A stretch of DNA of 64,000 bases from Rhizobium sp. ZPR4 (lineage in GTDB: Bacteria; Pseudomonadota; Alphaproteobacteria; Rhizobiales; Rhizobiaceae), in contig NZ_CP157967.1 of assembly GCF_040215725.1 (NCBI RefSeq), forward strand, positions 2,108,001 to 2,172,000, read 5' to 3'. A program made the translations under genes and the position numbers. Shown piece by piece: positions 52,814 through 62,281 of the stretch (its first letter is position 1; the number at the start of each line of letters is the position of its first letter). The notes under the pieces were generated by a model. That model had not been told where the DNA came from. It was given only the letters and a program-made list of their open reading frames with translations, and ran no database searches.

Positions 52814-53659
52814 TCAAACCCCGAGGCCTGCATTCGAGAACCATAGGTCTCTATAGATCGCCACCGCCGTTTCATCCGGCGCTCGATCCTGAGTGAGCCA
52901 AACCGACTGGATGGAGCGAGCCTCACCGCCATTTGGAGTTTTCGTGGATTGCATCGGATCAGAAGCCCCAATACAGGGGATGAAATAGGCAGGCATCAAG
53001 GCCCGAGCGCTGAACCCCTGTTCCCCGCGTGTAATCACGACGGCAAGTCCCACCTTGTCGTTCGCCTGCCAGGGCACGATGATCCGGCCTCCCGGCCGCA
53101 ATGCCTGCAGCCACGATATCGGCGGCGCCACGACGCCGGCATTCACATAGATCAGATCGGCCTCCGGAAGCTCCAGCACGGTCGCATCGGCGCAGATGAC
53201 GGAAATACCCTCGAACGATGAGAGATTGTCACGCGTGCGGCTGGCCAATGCCTCGTCGATCTCGACGGCATGGACATGACCGCCCGGTGTCACAAGCGTC
53301 GACAAGATGGCAGTGTAATATCCCGTCCCCGTACCGATCTGGATGACCGTCTCGCCGGGCTGCGGAGCGACGGCGCCAAGAAAAGCCGCGTGGAGAAACG
53401 GCTCGCCATTGTTGATGCCTTTGGATTTGTCCAACGAGACCAGAACATTCTGATAGAGAAAAACGGGATTGTCGCTCGGCGTTTCAAGATGGCGTCGGTT
53501 GACGACGATCTGCCAGGGTCCCGGCCCCATGAACGCCTCGCGTCTGACGAGGCGGAAGGCGCGCTCCAGCCTTTCGTCCGAAGAACTGCTGGCCGCTGCC
53601 ATCATCTTCGCGTGGAAATCCCGTATCTCATCCAAACTTGCGCGGTTATCAGCGGTCAC
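52814..53659 (-). CDS. PCMT/rRNA-methylase-like SAM methyltransferase
   Basis: 281 residues. A Rossmann methyltransferase with motif I PGETVIQIGTGTGYYTAILS (~97-116), the acidic post-I VHAVEIDEALA and ADLIYVNAGV (post-II). Overall order matches protein-L-isoaspartate methyltransferases, but the protein is longer than canonical PCMT (~210), with a ~60-residue N-terminal extension starting MTADNRASLDEIRDFHAK and a C-terminal extension. Substrate uncertain: isoaspartyl residues or another small carboxyl. It is followed by about 40 bp to the extensin-like gene (convergent). Confidence 0.8.
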   Translation of the reverse strand: MTADNRASLDEIRDFHAKMMAAASSSSDERLERAFRLVRREAFMGPGPWQIVVNRRHLETPSDNPVFLYQNVLVSLDKSKGINNGEPFLHAAFLGAVAPQPGETVIQIGTGTGYYTAILSTLVTPGGHVHAVEIDEALASRTRDNLSSFEGISVICADATVLELPEADLIYVNAGVVAPPISWLQALRPGGRIIVPWQANDKVGLAVVITRGEQGFSARALMPAYFIPCIGASDPMQSTKTPNGGEARSIQSVWLTQDRAPDETAVAIYRDLWFSNAGLGV

Positions 53660-53819
53660 GATCCGGCTCCGTCTTAACGATGCTTAGACCGTGCCGATCT
53701 TGTTCAGAGTGCGACAAGGTCAATACGTTAGATATCCTACCAAAATTGGATGACAACAATTTCGGGTGCAGCTGCCGAACCGGTGCCCTGCAAGCGGCAA
53801 GTTGAATCGAATTCTGAAC

Positions 53820-55502
53820 TTAAAACAGTCCTTCGATGTAGCCCTGATCATTGAGGAAAATCCTCTCGGCTGCCGGCGATTTCGGCAGGCCCGGCATGGT
53901 CATGATCTCGCCGGTGATGACGACGACGAAGCCTGCGCCGGCGGAAAGCCGCACCTCGCGAACGGAAACGATGTGGCCCTCGGGGGCGCCGCGGACGTTC
54001 GGATCGGTCGAAAAGGAATATTGCGTTTTCGCCATGCAGACGGGCAGATGGCCGTAGCCCTGATCCTCCCAGGACCGCAGCTGATCGCGTATGGTCTTGT
54101 CGGCCGTGACCTCGCCGGCATGGTAGATCTTCGAGGCGACGATCTCGATCTTCTCCAGAAGCGGCAGATTGTCCGGATAGAGCGGCTGGAACTTTGCCTG
54201 GCCGGATTCGGCAAGCTCCACCACCTTGTGCGCGAGATCGACGATGCCAGCCGAGCCCTCGGCCCAGTGCCTGCAGAGGATCGCCTCGGCGCCGAGGCGT
54301 GCCACATAATTCTTCAGCGCCTCGATTTCGGCTTCCGTGTCGGAGATGAAATGATTGATGGCGACGACGACGGGCACACCGAACTTGCGGACATTGGCGA
54401 CATGCCGGCCGAGATTGGCGCAACCCTTGACCAAAGCCTCGACATTCTCCTTGCCGAGATCGTCCTTCTTCACGCCACCATTCATCTTCAAGGCCCGCAC
54501 GGTCGCGACGATGACGGCGGCATCCGGCGATAGCCCAGCCTTGCGGCATTTGATGTCGAAAAATTTCTCGGCACCGAGATCGGCGCCGAAGCCCGCTTCC
54601 GTCACCACATAATCGGCGAGCTTCAGCGCCGTGCGCGTGGCGATCACCGAATTGCAGCCATGGGCGATATTGGCGAAGGGGCCGCCATGCACCAGCGCCG
54701 GATTGTTCTCCAGCGTCTGCACGAGGTTCGGCTGCATCGCATCCTTCAGGAGCACGGCCATGGCGCCGTCAGCCTTCAGATCGCGGGCATAGACGGGCGT
54801 GCGGTCACGGCGATAACCGATGATGATGTTGCCGAGCCGCTTTTCCAGATCCTTGAGGTCGGAGGCCAGACAGAGGATCGCCATCACCTCCGAGGCGACG
54901 GTAATGTCGAAGCCGCCTTCGCGCGGAAAGCCGTTCGCAACGCCGCCGAGCGACGAGACGATATCGCGCAGCGCCCTGTCGTTCATGTCCATTGCGCGGC
55001 GCCAGGTGATGCGCCTGATGTCGATATTCTGCTCGTTGCCCCAGTAGATATGGTTGTCGATCAGCGCGGCCAGCAGATTGTGGGCCGACGTGATCGCATG
55101 GAAATCGCCGGTGAAGTGGAGGTTGATGTCCTCCATCGGGATGACCTGCGCGTAGCCGCCGCCCGCCGCACCACCCTTCACGCCGAAACATGGGCCAAGC
55201 GACGCCTCGCGCACGCAGACCACCGCTTTCTTGCCGATCCGGTTCAGGCCGTCGCCAAGGCCGACCGTCGTGGTGGTCTTGCCCTCGCCCGCCGGTGTCG
55301 GATTGATGGCCGTGACGAGGATCAGCTTGCCGTCCTTCTTGTCGGCCTGCGCCGCAATGAACCCGGCACCGATCTTTGCTTTGTCGTAGCCGTAAGGTGC
55401 AAGATCTTCCGCCGGAATGCCGAGCTTTGCACCGATCTCCGTAATCGGCAGCTTCTTTGCCGCGCGCGCAATCTCGATGTCGGATGCCACGGTCGTCGCC
55501 AT
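53820..55502 (-). CDS. fhs: Formate-tetrahydrofolate ligase
   Basis: 560 residues from ATG 55502 ([17 protein letters not shown]); the frame extends to 55643 but without family sequence. ATP-dependent formation of 10-formyl-THF from formate. Signature 1 [12 protein letters not shown] with the P-loop (67-78) and [20 protein letters not shown] block are present, as are the [14 protein letters not shown] and [12 protein letters not shown] segments. Full length for the family. It sits alone and is divergent from the UPF0114 gene; the 168 bp between them hold both promoters. Confidence 0.97.
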   Translation of the reverse strand: MATTVASDIEIARAAKKLPITEIGAKLGIPAEDLAPYGYDKAKIGAGFIAAQADKKDGKLILVTAINPTPAGEGKTTTTVGLGDGLNRIGKKAVVCVREASLGPCFGVKGGAAGGGYAQVIPMEDINLHFTGDFHAITSAHNLLAALIDNHIYWGNEQNIDIRRITWRRAMDMNDRALRDIVSSLGGVANGFPREGGFDITVASEVMAILCLASDLKDLEKRLGNIIIGYRRDRTPVYARDLKADGAMAVLLKDAMQPNLVQTLENNPALVHGGPFANIAHGCNSVIATRTALKLADYVVTEAGFGADLGAEKFFDIKCRKAGLSPDAAVIVATVRALKMNGGVKKDDLGKENVEALVKGCANLGRHVANVRKFGVPVVVAINHFISDTEAEIEALKNYVARLGAEAILCRHWAEGSAGIVDLAHKVVELAESGQAKFQPLYPDNLPLLEKIEIVASKIYHAGEVTADKTIRDQLRSWEDQGYGHLPVCMAKTQYSFSTDPNVRGAPEGHIVSVREVRLSAGAGFVVVITGEIMTMPGLPKSPAAERIFLNDQGYIEGLF

Positions 55503-55670
55503 AAGTCTCGCCCCCAAACATACGGTCATTTCCCTGTCGGGATAAACCAATATGTATCGAGTGTGAATAGTGGCAAAGCACTCTGTTTGTCGAAACGCAC
55601 CGCCTTGTCTCAAGACGGCGACATGCCTATTTTCGGCATCCAATGAAAACCGAGAAGGAAAGAAAAAGAT

Positions 55671-56183
55671 ATGAAGTCCCTGGAATTGCTGGTCGAGCGC
55701 ATCATCCTCTCCAGTCGCTGGCTCCTGGTGATTTTCTATCTCGGCCTCGCCGCCTCGCTCGCCGTCTACGCCGTTTCCTTTGCCTATAAATTCTACAAGG
55801 TTGCGATCAACGTCTTTGCATATGACGAAGCCGACATGATCCTGGCCATTCTCGGCCTCATCGATGCCGCACTGGTGGCAAGCCTGATCGTCATGGTAAT
55901 GATTTCGGGCTACGAGAATTTCGTCAGCCGCTTTGACGAGGCCGAAGACCAGGGCGAGGTCTCGTTCATCGGCAAGCTCGATTCAGGCAGCCTCAAGATC
56001 AAGGTCGCGTCCTCGATCGTCGCCATTTCCTCGATCCACCTGCTGCAGATCTTCCTGAACGCCACCCAATACGACAACGCCAAGCTGATGTGGTTCACGA
56101 TCATCCACCTCGCCTTCGTCGTCTCGGCACTGTTGCTCGGCTTCCTGGAGAAGATCATGGCGAAAGCCAAAGCCAAAGGATAG
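55671..56183 (+). CDS. UPF0114/YqhA family inner membrane protein
   Basis: 170 residues with three or four membrane spans ([75 protein letters not shown]). The [23 protein letters not shown] and [11 protein letters not shown] blocks are the UPF0114 signature. The ATG follows AAGGAAAGAAA. Members are uncharacterised, perhaps ion-handling proteins. Convergent with the secreted ClpP-like gene, with only 18 bp between. Confidence 0.9.
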   Translation: MKSLELLVERIILSSRWLLVIFYLGLAASLAVYAVSFAYKFYKVAINVFAYDEADMILAILGLIDAALVASLIVMVMISGYENFVSRFDEAEDQGEVSFIGKLDSGSLKIKVASSIVAISSIHLLQIFLNATQYDNAKLMWFTIIHLAFVVSALLLGFLEKIMAKAKAKG

Positions 56184-56201
56184 CTGAGGCCGGAGCGGCA
56201 G

Positions 56202-57167
56202 CTACTTGCCGGCCATTGCCGATGCGCTGGTCATCGGTGCATCGGTCGTCGACGGAGCCGGCGCAACACAATCGGAAATCGATTGATTTTCCTTGCAGTT
56301 GCGAGCCGAGACCAGGGCATCGGCATCGGCAAGCTCCGTCGTCAGCTTCAGCCTCAACGCGTCCATCTGCGAAATCAGATGAATGCCATTCGGGTCGGTT
56401 CCAAGCATCAGATCGACAAGTCCCCGGTCTACACCCATTTTGTCGAGGAAGCTGACCAGCCTGGCTCTTTGCGCCTTGTCGAGCTTCGTCGTGTCATATT
56501 TGCCGACGAATTTGCGGCCGATCTCCTTCTTGGAAATGACCTTGCGCCTGCCGTCTACCATCTCATATTCGGTGCGGTACTGGACGCGCACTTCGCTGTA
56601 GGTGGTAGTGATCTGATGAACCCCGAGCAGCGCGAAGGGGCTGGAAACGCGCTGAACGCCGCCTGCAAAAAACAGCGGGCAGGCCGAAAAGCAGATTGCC
56701 CCATAAGAGAATGGCTGCCCTGTGATCGAACCGTCCTTGGCAAAAGCCGCAGAGCAGATCGGCTCGGCATAGGGGCACGCCCGCGAGCGGGTGCGGCCAA
56801 CTGCGATCGAAAGCTTTTGCTTGCGAATGATGCGAGCCATCTCCATCGCCGCCTTGACATCGCCACCTGGCGAGCTGACGACGATGGGCAATTTGCGATT
56901 GCCGATCTGCTTCAGGATTTTCTGCAGCTTCCTCGGCGTGTCCGCCATGATCTGCCCTTCGGCGGAGATCCAGTCTGGACAAGTGCTATCGGCCCGGCAT
57001 TGGCCCATCTCGCCATGAACGAGCAAAAACTGCATCGGGGTGCCACCGGCGACACCAGCCGCTTCGGCAAGCACAGGCGAAACAAGCAGAAGCGAAACGC
57101 TGGTGACGAACCACAACAGCGTTTGACAACAGCGCGCCGCAAGCTGCGGGAAGAAGCGAAAATTCAT
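56202..57167 (-). CDS. Secreted ClpP-like (COG3904-type) protein
   Basis: 321 residues with an N-terminal signal (WFVTSVSLLLVSPVLAEA). The crotonase/ClpP-like core has VVSSPGGDVKAAMEMARIIR (~96-116) and CFSACPLFFAGG, placing Ser161 at the ClpP nucleophile position between Cys159 and Cys163, and His184 in LLGVHQITTT. A third acid is not obvious. Similar COG3904 proteins are described as periplasmic ClpP-like proteins of unknown activity. The C-terminus has a low-complexity Ala/Pro/Ser end. Function unknown; a periplasmic peptidase is possible. It is divergent from the LuxR gene across 547 bp. Confidence 0.75.
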   Translation of the reverse strand: MNFRFFPQLAARCCQTLLWFVTSVSLLLVSPVLAEAAGVAGGTPMQFLLVHGEMGQCRADSTCPDWISAEGQIMADTPRKLQKILKQIGNRKLPIVVSSPGGDVKAAMEMARIIRKQKLSIAVGRTRSRACPYAEPICSAAFAKDGSITGQPFSYGAICFSACPLFFAGGVQRVSSPFALLGVHQITTTYSEVRVQYRTEYEMVDGRRKVISKKEIGRKFVGKYDTTKLDKAQRARLVSFLDKMGVDRGLVDLMLGTDPNGIHLISQMDALRLKLTTELADADALVSARNCKENQSISDCVAPAPSTTDAPMTSASAMAGK

Positions 57168-57714
57168 GAGCTATACGCCTGCAAGCGATTACTTTTGCAA
57201 GACCGATAGCAACCGCTTTGGGCCTTCGCAAGGCGCGCCGACGCGGCAACGCATCATTTGATGAAACTCCTGACTACTTGCACGCTTGCAAGAGCTGGCG
57301 ACAAGAAAATGGGCGCCGTCGGATCTCAGCAACATGAGATGGAACCGAACTTATACTCGTTATAAACAGTTAATCATAACGCTAAGCATAGGACAGTTTT
57401 GGATCAAGTCCTGCCTCTCTGGCAACCCGGGCCGCGCGGTCCAAAACGCACATTCAGACCTCATTTTGGCCTGGTAAATGCGTCCCAGCCGGCTGCTCCT
57501 CAACTGCCGAGCGCAACGCAAAATGTACGGTTTCGTCGAAATTAGGCCAGTGGAAACGCTATTTTTACGCTTAATGACCATTTTGGGCGAAGATTTCTGT
57601 AATTTTACATGTCTGAATATTAAAATATATGAAAATGAAATTATTTCTGGTCCTGTGGTATTTTTGCGTCTAGCATTCACTCATAAATCCGGTATTTGAT
57701 AACGATAACACGCT
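57168..57714. other. 547-bp intergenic region, AT-rich towards LuxR
   Basis: No gene or RNA recognised. From about 57590 to 57700 the DNA is strikingly A/T-rich compared with its neighbours (for example AATATTAAAATATATGAAAA), as often seen in promoters of regulator genes or acquired segments. I found no lux-box-like 20-bp palindrome. Confidence 0.5.
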
Positions 57715-57732
57715 GTGGGCGCTTCAACTCAT

Positions 57733-58464
57733 ATGTCCTATATCATTACTGCCGAGAGACAATTGCTGCTTTCTGCCGAGCTTGCTGCTGCTCGGACACA
57801 AGCGGCCTTTGCACTGGCCCTGGAACGGACCGGGTCAGCTTTTGGCTTCAGCCATATGGCTCTGATGAACGCCCCGGTTCCCGACGACACGATGATGACG
57901 CCGTTGCTCATCGAAGGGACGATGCCGGCCCAGTTCGTACGTGAATTCGATCGCCATCAGCTCGTTCGCCGCTGTCCAATGCTATTGCGCACGCGCGACT
58001 CGGTAATGCCGCGCTCCTGGCACCTGCTGGAAAAGGACGCCGAACCCGACGCCGATCTACCACGCGAACTTCGCGCGCTCCTGATCAATTACAATTGCCC
58101 GATGAGCGTCATCATTCCGGTCAACGCCCCGGATGGTCAACGCCTCGTCTTCTGGTTCATGGGCAATCGCAATAGTCTTGGCCAGAGTGAGATCAACGAG
58201 CTCACCCTGATCATGCTGCAGGCGCTCGATGCTTATAATTGCCTCAAGCGCAACGATAGTGCCACGCCGCATTCTCTCTCGGCACGTGAGCTGGAAGTGG
58301 TTCGCTGGACCGCTCAAGGGAAGACCTCCGTAGAGATCGGCCAGATCCTCACCCTCTCCGACCATACGGTCAACGCTTATATGATGAATGCGATCAAGAA
58401 GCTCGATTGCGTCAACCGCACGCAGCTCGTCGCAAAAGCCATCCGCCTGAAGCTGATCAGCTAA
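57733..58464 (+). CDS. LuxR family regulator with autoinducer-binding domain (LuxR solo)
   Basis: 243 residues from ATG 57733 (GTG 57715 would add six). The N-terminal part (~20-160) has the autoinducer-binding fold with GFSHMALMNAP, RRCPMLLRTRDSVMPRSWHLL and MSVIIPVNAPDGQRLVFWF; the C-terminal helix-turn-helix is LSARELEVVRWTAQGKTSVEIGQILTLSDHTVNAYMMNAIKKL (~179-221). No luxI homologue is nearby, so it is a LuxR solo that may sense other bacteria's or plant signals. The conserved W/Y/D residues that hold acyl-homoserine lactones are only partly evident by eye. Confidence 0.86.
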   Translation: MSYIITAERQLLLSAELAAARTQAAFALALERTGSAFGFSHMALMNAPVPDDTMMTPLLIEGTMPAQFVREFDRHQLVRRCPMLLRTRDSVMPRSWHLLEKDAEPDADLPRELRALLINYNCPMSVIIPVNAPDGQRLVFWFMGNRNSLGQSEINELTLIMLQALDAYNCLKRNDSATPHSLSARELEVVRWTAQGKTSVEIGQILTLSDHTVNAYMMNAIKKLDCVNRTQLVAKAIRLKLIS

Positions 58465-58494
58465 GCAGGCCCTCATTCAAGCACTCTCAAAACC

Positions 58495-58513
58495 GAGCCC
58501 AACGACTGGGCTC
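58495..58513. terminator. Small hairpin between LuxR and DUF2333 genes
   Basis: A 7-bp stem GAGCCCA / TGGGCTC with a 5-nt loop between convergent stops. No T run; weak. Confidence 0.35.
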
Positions 58514-58565
58514 AGCGTTGATGCGCGACCATCGCGCCGAAACGGATGGGCAGTCCATTCCTTGT

Positions 58566-59711
58566 TTAGCGACCGCCCAGAACCGTACGGATTTCGACGA
58601 GGCTTGAACGTACCCGCAGAATATGGAAGCCCATGGTCGCGAGATGGCTCGGCATGAAAGAGCTATCTTCCGGCCCATTGGAAATGATGAAGGGTTGAAT
58701 ACGCAAGGCTGCCTGCAATTGCGTGGTGACGTCAGCCCAAAGCGTGCCAACATTGCGCTCGGCGATCACCTGCTGGAAATCCGAACGGGCTGCGGTCAGA
58801 ATGCCATAGCTCGCGTAGAGCTGACCATAGGCGAACCAGAAGCGATCGTCGGCCCGCATGTCCAGCCAGCCATAGCTGTGATCCGCGGCGCGCTTCGCCA
58901 ATATGTCTGCCGTGCTGCCGAGATCGTTGGCTATGTGGTCGACGAACTGCAGGAGATTGTCGGCGCGCCCGTCAAAAATTGCCTTGCAGTTGCCGAGGTC
59001 GCCATTGAAGCTGCGCAGGTTGGTCATTGCGGCGCGATAATAGCTTGGGCTCGGCGTTTTCGGTCCGAAGGGATGCAGGCCGAAATACCAGCTCGACTCG
59101 TCGAACTGCAAGTTGCCGCGCGCCTTCTGCAGATCGCTGTTGATGCCGGAGGTTCCGCGCACGCGGCCGATCGTATCGACCAATTCGGCCGAGGTGCGGC
59201 GAACCACGGAATTGACGCCCCGCTGAAAAGACGCCTTGTTGTCGAGGAAGGGCGTGTCATCCCATGAGATACCGAAGAAGCCGGCCTTGTAGAGCAGCAT
59301 CGAAGATATCCAGGCATTCTGGTTGACGTTGAAGTCGATGAGATCGGTTGCGACATCGACGACAGCCGAGGTTTGGCAGGTCTTGGGCGCGGTTGCGGCG
59401 GCCTGCTGGCCGTCCGTCGCCGGCAACTCCTGCCCAGCCGAATATTTGCGCTCGGAGAATTTGTAGACGTCCGGATAGGCCGTGTTGAAACCGGTCCATA
59501 CCTGCGTTTGCCAAACGAAATAGATATAAAGTAGCGCCATCAGCGCCACGAAGGCGGCAACCGGCAGCTTGATCAGCCAGTTGCGCTGCCGATACCAGCC
59601 ATGCGCTGCGAGAAATGGCCAGCTAAGCCCGACGAAAACCAATCCCAGCCATCGTACGATAGCGGCCCAAATCCGCTTGAAGAACGCCGTGATCGAGTCA
59701 AGCATGGACAC
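58566..59711 (-). CDS. DUF2333 family protein
   Basis: 381 residues. One membrane span near 38-58 (WLIKLPVAAFVALMALLYIYFVW) after a short cytoplasmic part, then a large presumably periplasmic domain with conserved NQNAWISSMLLYKAGFFGISW, DDTPFLDNKASFQRG and ERNVGTLWADVTTQLQAAL blocks. These fit the DUF2333 family of proteobacterial envelope proteins with unknown role. ATG 59705 is an alternative start. It is the last gene of a minus-strand set with the coiled-coil gene 193 bp upstream. Confidence 0.85.
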   Translation of the reverse strand: MSMLDSITAFFKRIWAAIVRWLGLVFVGLSWPFLAAHGWYRQRNWLIKLPVAAFVALMALLYIYFVWQTQVWTGFNTAYPDVYKFSERKYSAGQELPATDGQQAAATAPKTCQTSAVVDVATDLIDFNVNQNAWISSMLLYKAGFFGISWDDTPFLDNKASFQRGVNSVVRRTSAELVDTIGRVRGTSGINSDLQKARGNLQFDESSWYFGLHPFGPKTPSPSYYRAAMTNLRSFNGDLGNCKAIFDGRADNLLQFVDHIANDLGSTADILAKRAADHSYGWLDMRADDRFWFAYGQLYASYGILTAARSDFQQVIAERNVGTLWADVTTQLQAALRIQPFIISNGPEDSSFMPSHLATMGFHILRVRSSLVEIRTVLGGR

Positions 59712-59904
59712 GCCTCCTAAACGGTACCGCGCATCCCGCCGACACGCAAAGGACGCACCACACTAAAACATGCGCAATGGACGCCGCGACAATCACCGCG
59801 GTCCTCGGATCATTAAGTCCTTATCGCCATTCACGTTCCAGCAAATATGTGTTCTTGGGAAAAACAACAACCGTCCGCATGGAATTTTCAGTGCCGAACG
59901 GCAA

Positions 59905-60927
59905 TCAACCCTCAGGTTGCGCCTCTTCCGTTACTCCGCTCAGGTCTGTGGACACGGGTAACAGATGCGGCTCCAGCCGTCTTTTGAAGACGGCATCGAC
60001 ATGAGCCTTGCGCACGGCAAGGTCATGCCCCGCCAGCACATTCGCCTCGAACGCCTGGATCAGGCTCTCAACCGCTGCCGTTCGCGAAACAGTGGCCGAT
60101 GCTGGCACCACTTCTGTCGCCAGCGCCTTAAGCAAGGCGATCCGCTGCTCGATATCGACGCTCAGCTTAGCAGCCATGGCGCCGATGGCGGCGATCTGTC
60201 CATTCAGAGCAGTCGCCAGCCCTTCATAAATGTCTATGAGGCGCTGTCGCACCATTCGGCGGGATTGCAGCTCCTGTTCTTGCCGCCGAATATTATCCTG
60301 CTCCGCCACCAGAGCACGATAATCCGCTTCGAGTTCGGACTGCAGATCGGCATGACGCGAGGATGGGCGGTTGCGCCGCTGATACATGAGCTTTTCCGCC
60401 AGGACATCGGCCCGGCGCTGCGTCTCCTCTATATCGAAATCGAGTTTCCGCCGACGTTCGATCACGCCTTCGAGTTGGAGTTCGCAGCCATGGAAGTATC
60501 GGGAGAATACGGGTCTTGCCTGCTTGAAAAGAAGATCGAGTTCAGCTGATGCAGCCAGGACCGTATCGAGATCGGCGATGATAGCCTCCGGCTTCATGGG
60601 TCCGCGCGCCAGTGTCCGGTTGAGCAGGCTTGCATTTTCAAGGCCGAGCTTCTCGTTGAACAATCGCCGATGCTGCAGATCCGCCTCCTCGGTCGCATGA
60701 TCCAGTTTCTTGACCAGCGACAGGGTGACCGATTTCCAACGGTCGAGCAGTTCGACCGCTTCGCGGACGGACGCTTCTTCGACGGGAAAATTGACGACTT
60801 CGACGCGCTCGCCCTCCCTGGCGTGACCGGCGAGCGTCGCCACTGCCGAATTCGCGTCGTTCATGGCGTCATCGAGCGTCGTTCGCGCCTTGTCGAGCAT
60901 GACATCGAAGGAATGAGGCCTGACCAT
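59905..60927 (-). CDS. Uncharacterised long coiled-coil protein
   Basis: 340 residues with no membrane span, signal or known domain. It is mostly helical, with heptad-like segments ELLDRWKSVTLSLVKKLDHA and EETQRRADVLAEKLMYQRR, then ALVAEQDNIRRQEQELQSRR and further helices to the C-terminus. ATG 60927 has GGGAGGG 9 nt upstream, supporting translation. It lies between the cytochrome c gene and DUF2333 on the same strand. No function or named family can be assigned; a structural or scaffold role is a guess. Confidence 0.65.
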   Translation of the reverse strand: MVRPHSFDVMLDKARTTLDDAMNDANSAVATLAGHAREGERVEVVNFPVEEASVREAVELLDRWKSVTLSLVKKLDHATEEADLQHRRLFNEKLGLENASLLNRTLARGPMKPEAIIADLDTVLAASAELDLLFKQARPVFSRYFHGCELQLEGVIERRRKLDFDIEETQRRADVLAEKLMYQRRNRPSSRHADLQSELEADYRALVAEQDNIRRQEQELQSRRMVRQRLIDIYEGLATALNGQIAAIGAMAAKLSVDIEQRIALLKALATEVVPASATVSRTAAVESLIQAFEANVLAGHDLAVRKAHVDAVFKRRLEPHLLPVSTDLSGVTEEAQPEG

Positions 60928-60996
60928 GAAAGCATTCCCTCCCCTACCTCTGGCGCGAGACTAGCCGCTTCCTGAGGCGAAGGAAATGCACGAAAA

Positions 60997-61386
60997 CTAT
61001 TGGGCAGCGGCGGGATTCTTCAGATAGGCAATAAGGTTGTCGAGGTCTTTTTCGCTTTTCAGACCGGGGAACGCCATCCGGGTGCCTTTGACGAGGAATT
61101 GCGGCGCCGGCAGATATTTCCGCAGCAGCGCTTCATCCCAGACCTTGCCATCCGCGCCGAATGCCCTCATCGCCGGCGAGTAGGCATAATCCGGCTTGCT
61201 TGCGACGGCTCGTCCGACGACGCCCATCAACGAAGGGCCGACGCGATTGTCAGGCCCGGTCGCCGTATGACAGGCACCGCATCTCTTGAAAACGACGGCG
61301 CCCGCGACCGCATCGCCATCCGCAAGCACGGAAGAGGTCGAGGCAAGCACAATGGCCATCGACATCAGACATAGCAATTTCATCAT
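60997..61386 (-). CDS. Periplasmic class I cytochrome c (c2/c552-like)
   Basis: 129 residues with a signal peptide (LLCLMSMAIVLASTSSVLA) and one heme site CGACH (~36-40). The axial Met is in KGTRMAFPG (~100-108), and GPSLMGVVGR and the C-terminal LDNLIAYL helix are typical of the mitochondrial-like c2 group. It should carry electrons between the bc1 complex and an oxidase. Two ATGs, 61386 and 61383, sit after GGAGG; the second has the better spacing. No oxidase genes adjoin it. Confidence 0.93.
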   Translation of the reverse strand: MMKLLCLMSMAIVLASTSSVLADGDAVAGAVVFKRCGACHTATGPDNRVGPSLMGVVGRAVASKPDYAYSPAMRAFGADGKVWDEALLRKYLPAPQFLVKGTRMAFPGLKSEKDLDNLIAYLKNPAAAQ

Positions 61387-61465
61387 CCCTCCAGATCAGC
61401 TCAATCTCGACAGATGAGCATATGCCGAAGAGAGTCCGCAATGCTATCGAAGGCTTGCACGCGCT

Positions 61466-62047
61466 TCACTCGCAGGTGATCGCCTCTTCCCAATGGCGAC
61501 GGCAAAGCGAGACATATTTATCGCTGCCGCCGATTTCGATTTGCGCCCCTTCGTGAACGACCTTGCCGGCGGCGTCCAGGCGCACGACCATCGTCGCCTT
61601 GCGCCCGCAATGGCAAATGGTGCGCACCTCGCGCAATTCGTCGGCGATGGTCAGCAGTTCCTGCGAACCCGGAAACAAGCGCCCGTGGAAATCCGTGCGC
61701 AGCCCGTAAGTCATGACCGGAAGGCCGAGGCGGTCGACGATATGGGCAAGCTGCCAGACCTGCTCGCGCGTCAGAAACTGCGCCTCATCGACGAAGACGC
61801 AGGCAAGCGGCTCGCTCGCATGCATTTCATCGACCATGACATAGAGATCGTCGCTGGTTTCGAAGGGCAACGCATCCATCGTCAGGCCGATGCGCGAGGC
61901 GATCGTGCCACGCCCGGCGCGATCATCGAGGGCTGCGATGAAGGCTGCGGTGCGCATGCCGCGCTCCTGATAATTATAAGCGGCCTGCAGCAGCATCGTC
62001 GATTTGCCGGCATTCATCGTCGAATAATGGAAGTACAGCTTGGCCAT
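61466..62047 (-). CDS. tdk: Thymidine kinase
   Basis: 193 residues from ATG 62047 (MAKLYFHYSTMNAGKST); the frame extends upstream without ribosome site. Phosphorylates thymidine to TMP in pyrimidine salvage. Walker A STMNAGKST (9-17), the Walker B-like ACVFVDEAQFL, the lasso-loop region and Cys pairs of the zinc ribbon (ICHCGRKATM ... SLCRRHW) are intact, as in the TK1-like family. Monocistronic; 80 nt upstream of the cytochrome c gene on the same strand. Confidence 0.96.
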   Translation of the reverse strand: MAKLYFHYSTMNAGKSTMLLQAAYNYQERGMRTAAFIAALDDRAGRGTIASRIGLTMDALPFETSDDLYVMVDEMHASEPLACVFVDEAQFLTREQVWQLAHIVDRLGLPVMTYGLRTDFHGRLFPGSQELLTIADELREVRTICHCGRKATMVVRLDAAGKVVHEGAQIEIGGSDKYVSLCRRHWEEAITCE

Positions 62048-62281
62048 GACATTCTCCTTGAATGCTTCATGGGTGCTCCAGGGCGATAAGAAAAGATGGT
62101 CGCGGCGAAAACCACAGGATTCAGGCGCGCCTCGCCCGAGGGGCAAAAGCCTTAGTCACCGGCGGACAGAAAAAGACCGGCGTCGCATTCAGCCCCCTCA
62201 AACCGCCGCAAATACACTGTGGTCGCTTGAAAATGTCGGTTATTGGTGGTTGCTTGGGAACGTTAGACTGGGAGTCACGCA

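Noticed and set aside
57168..57714. Lux box or small genes upstream of LuxR
   Set aside because: No ~20-bp dyad and no ORF with a ribosome site and sensible composition.
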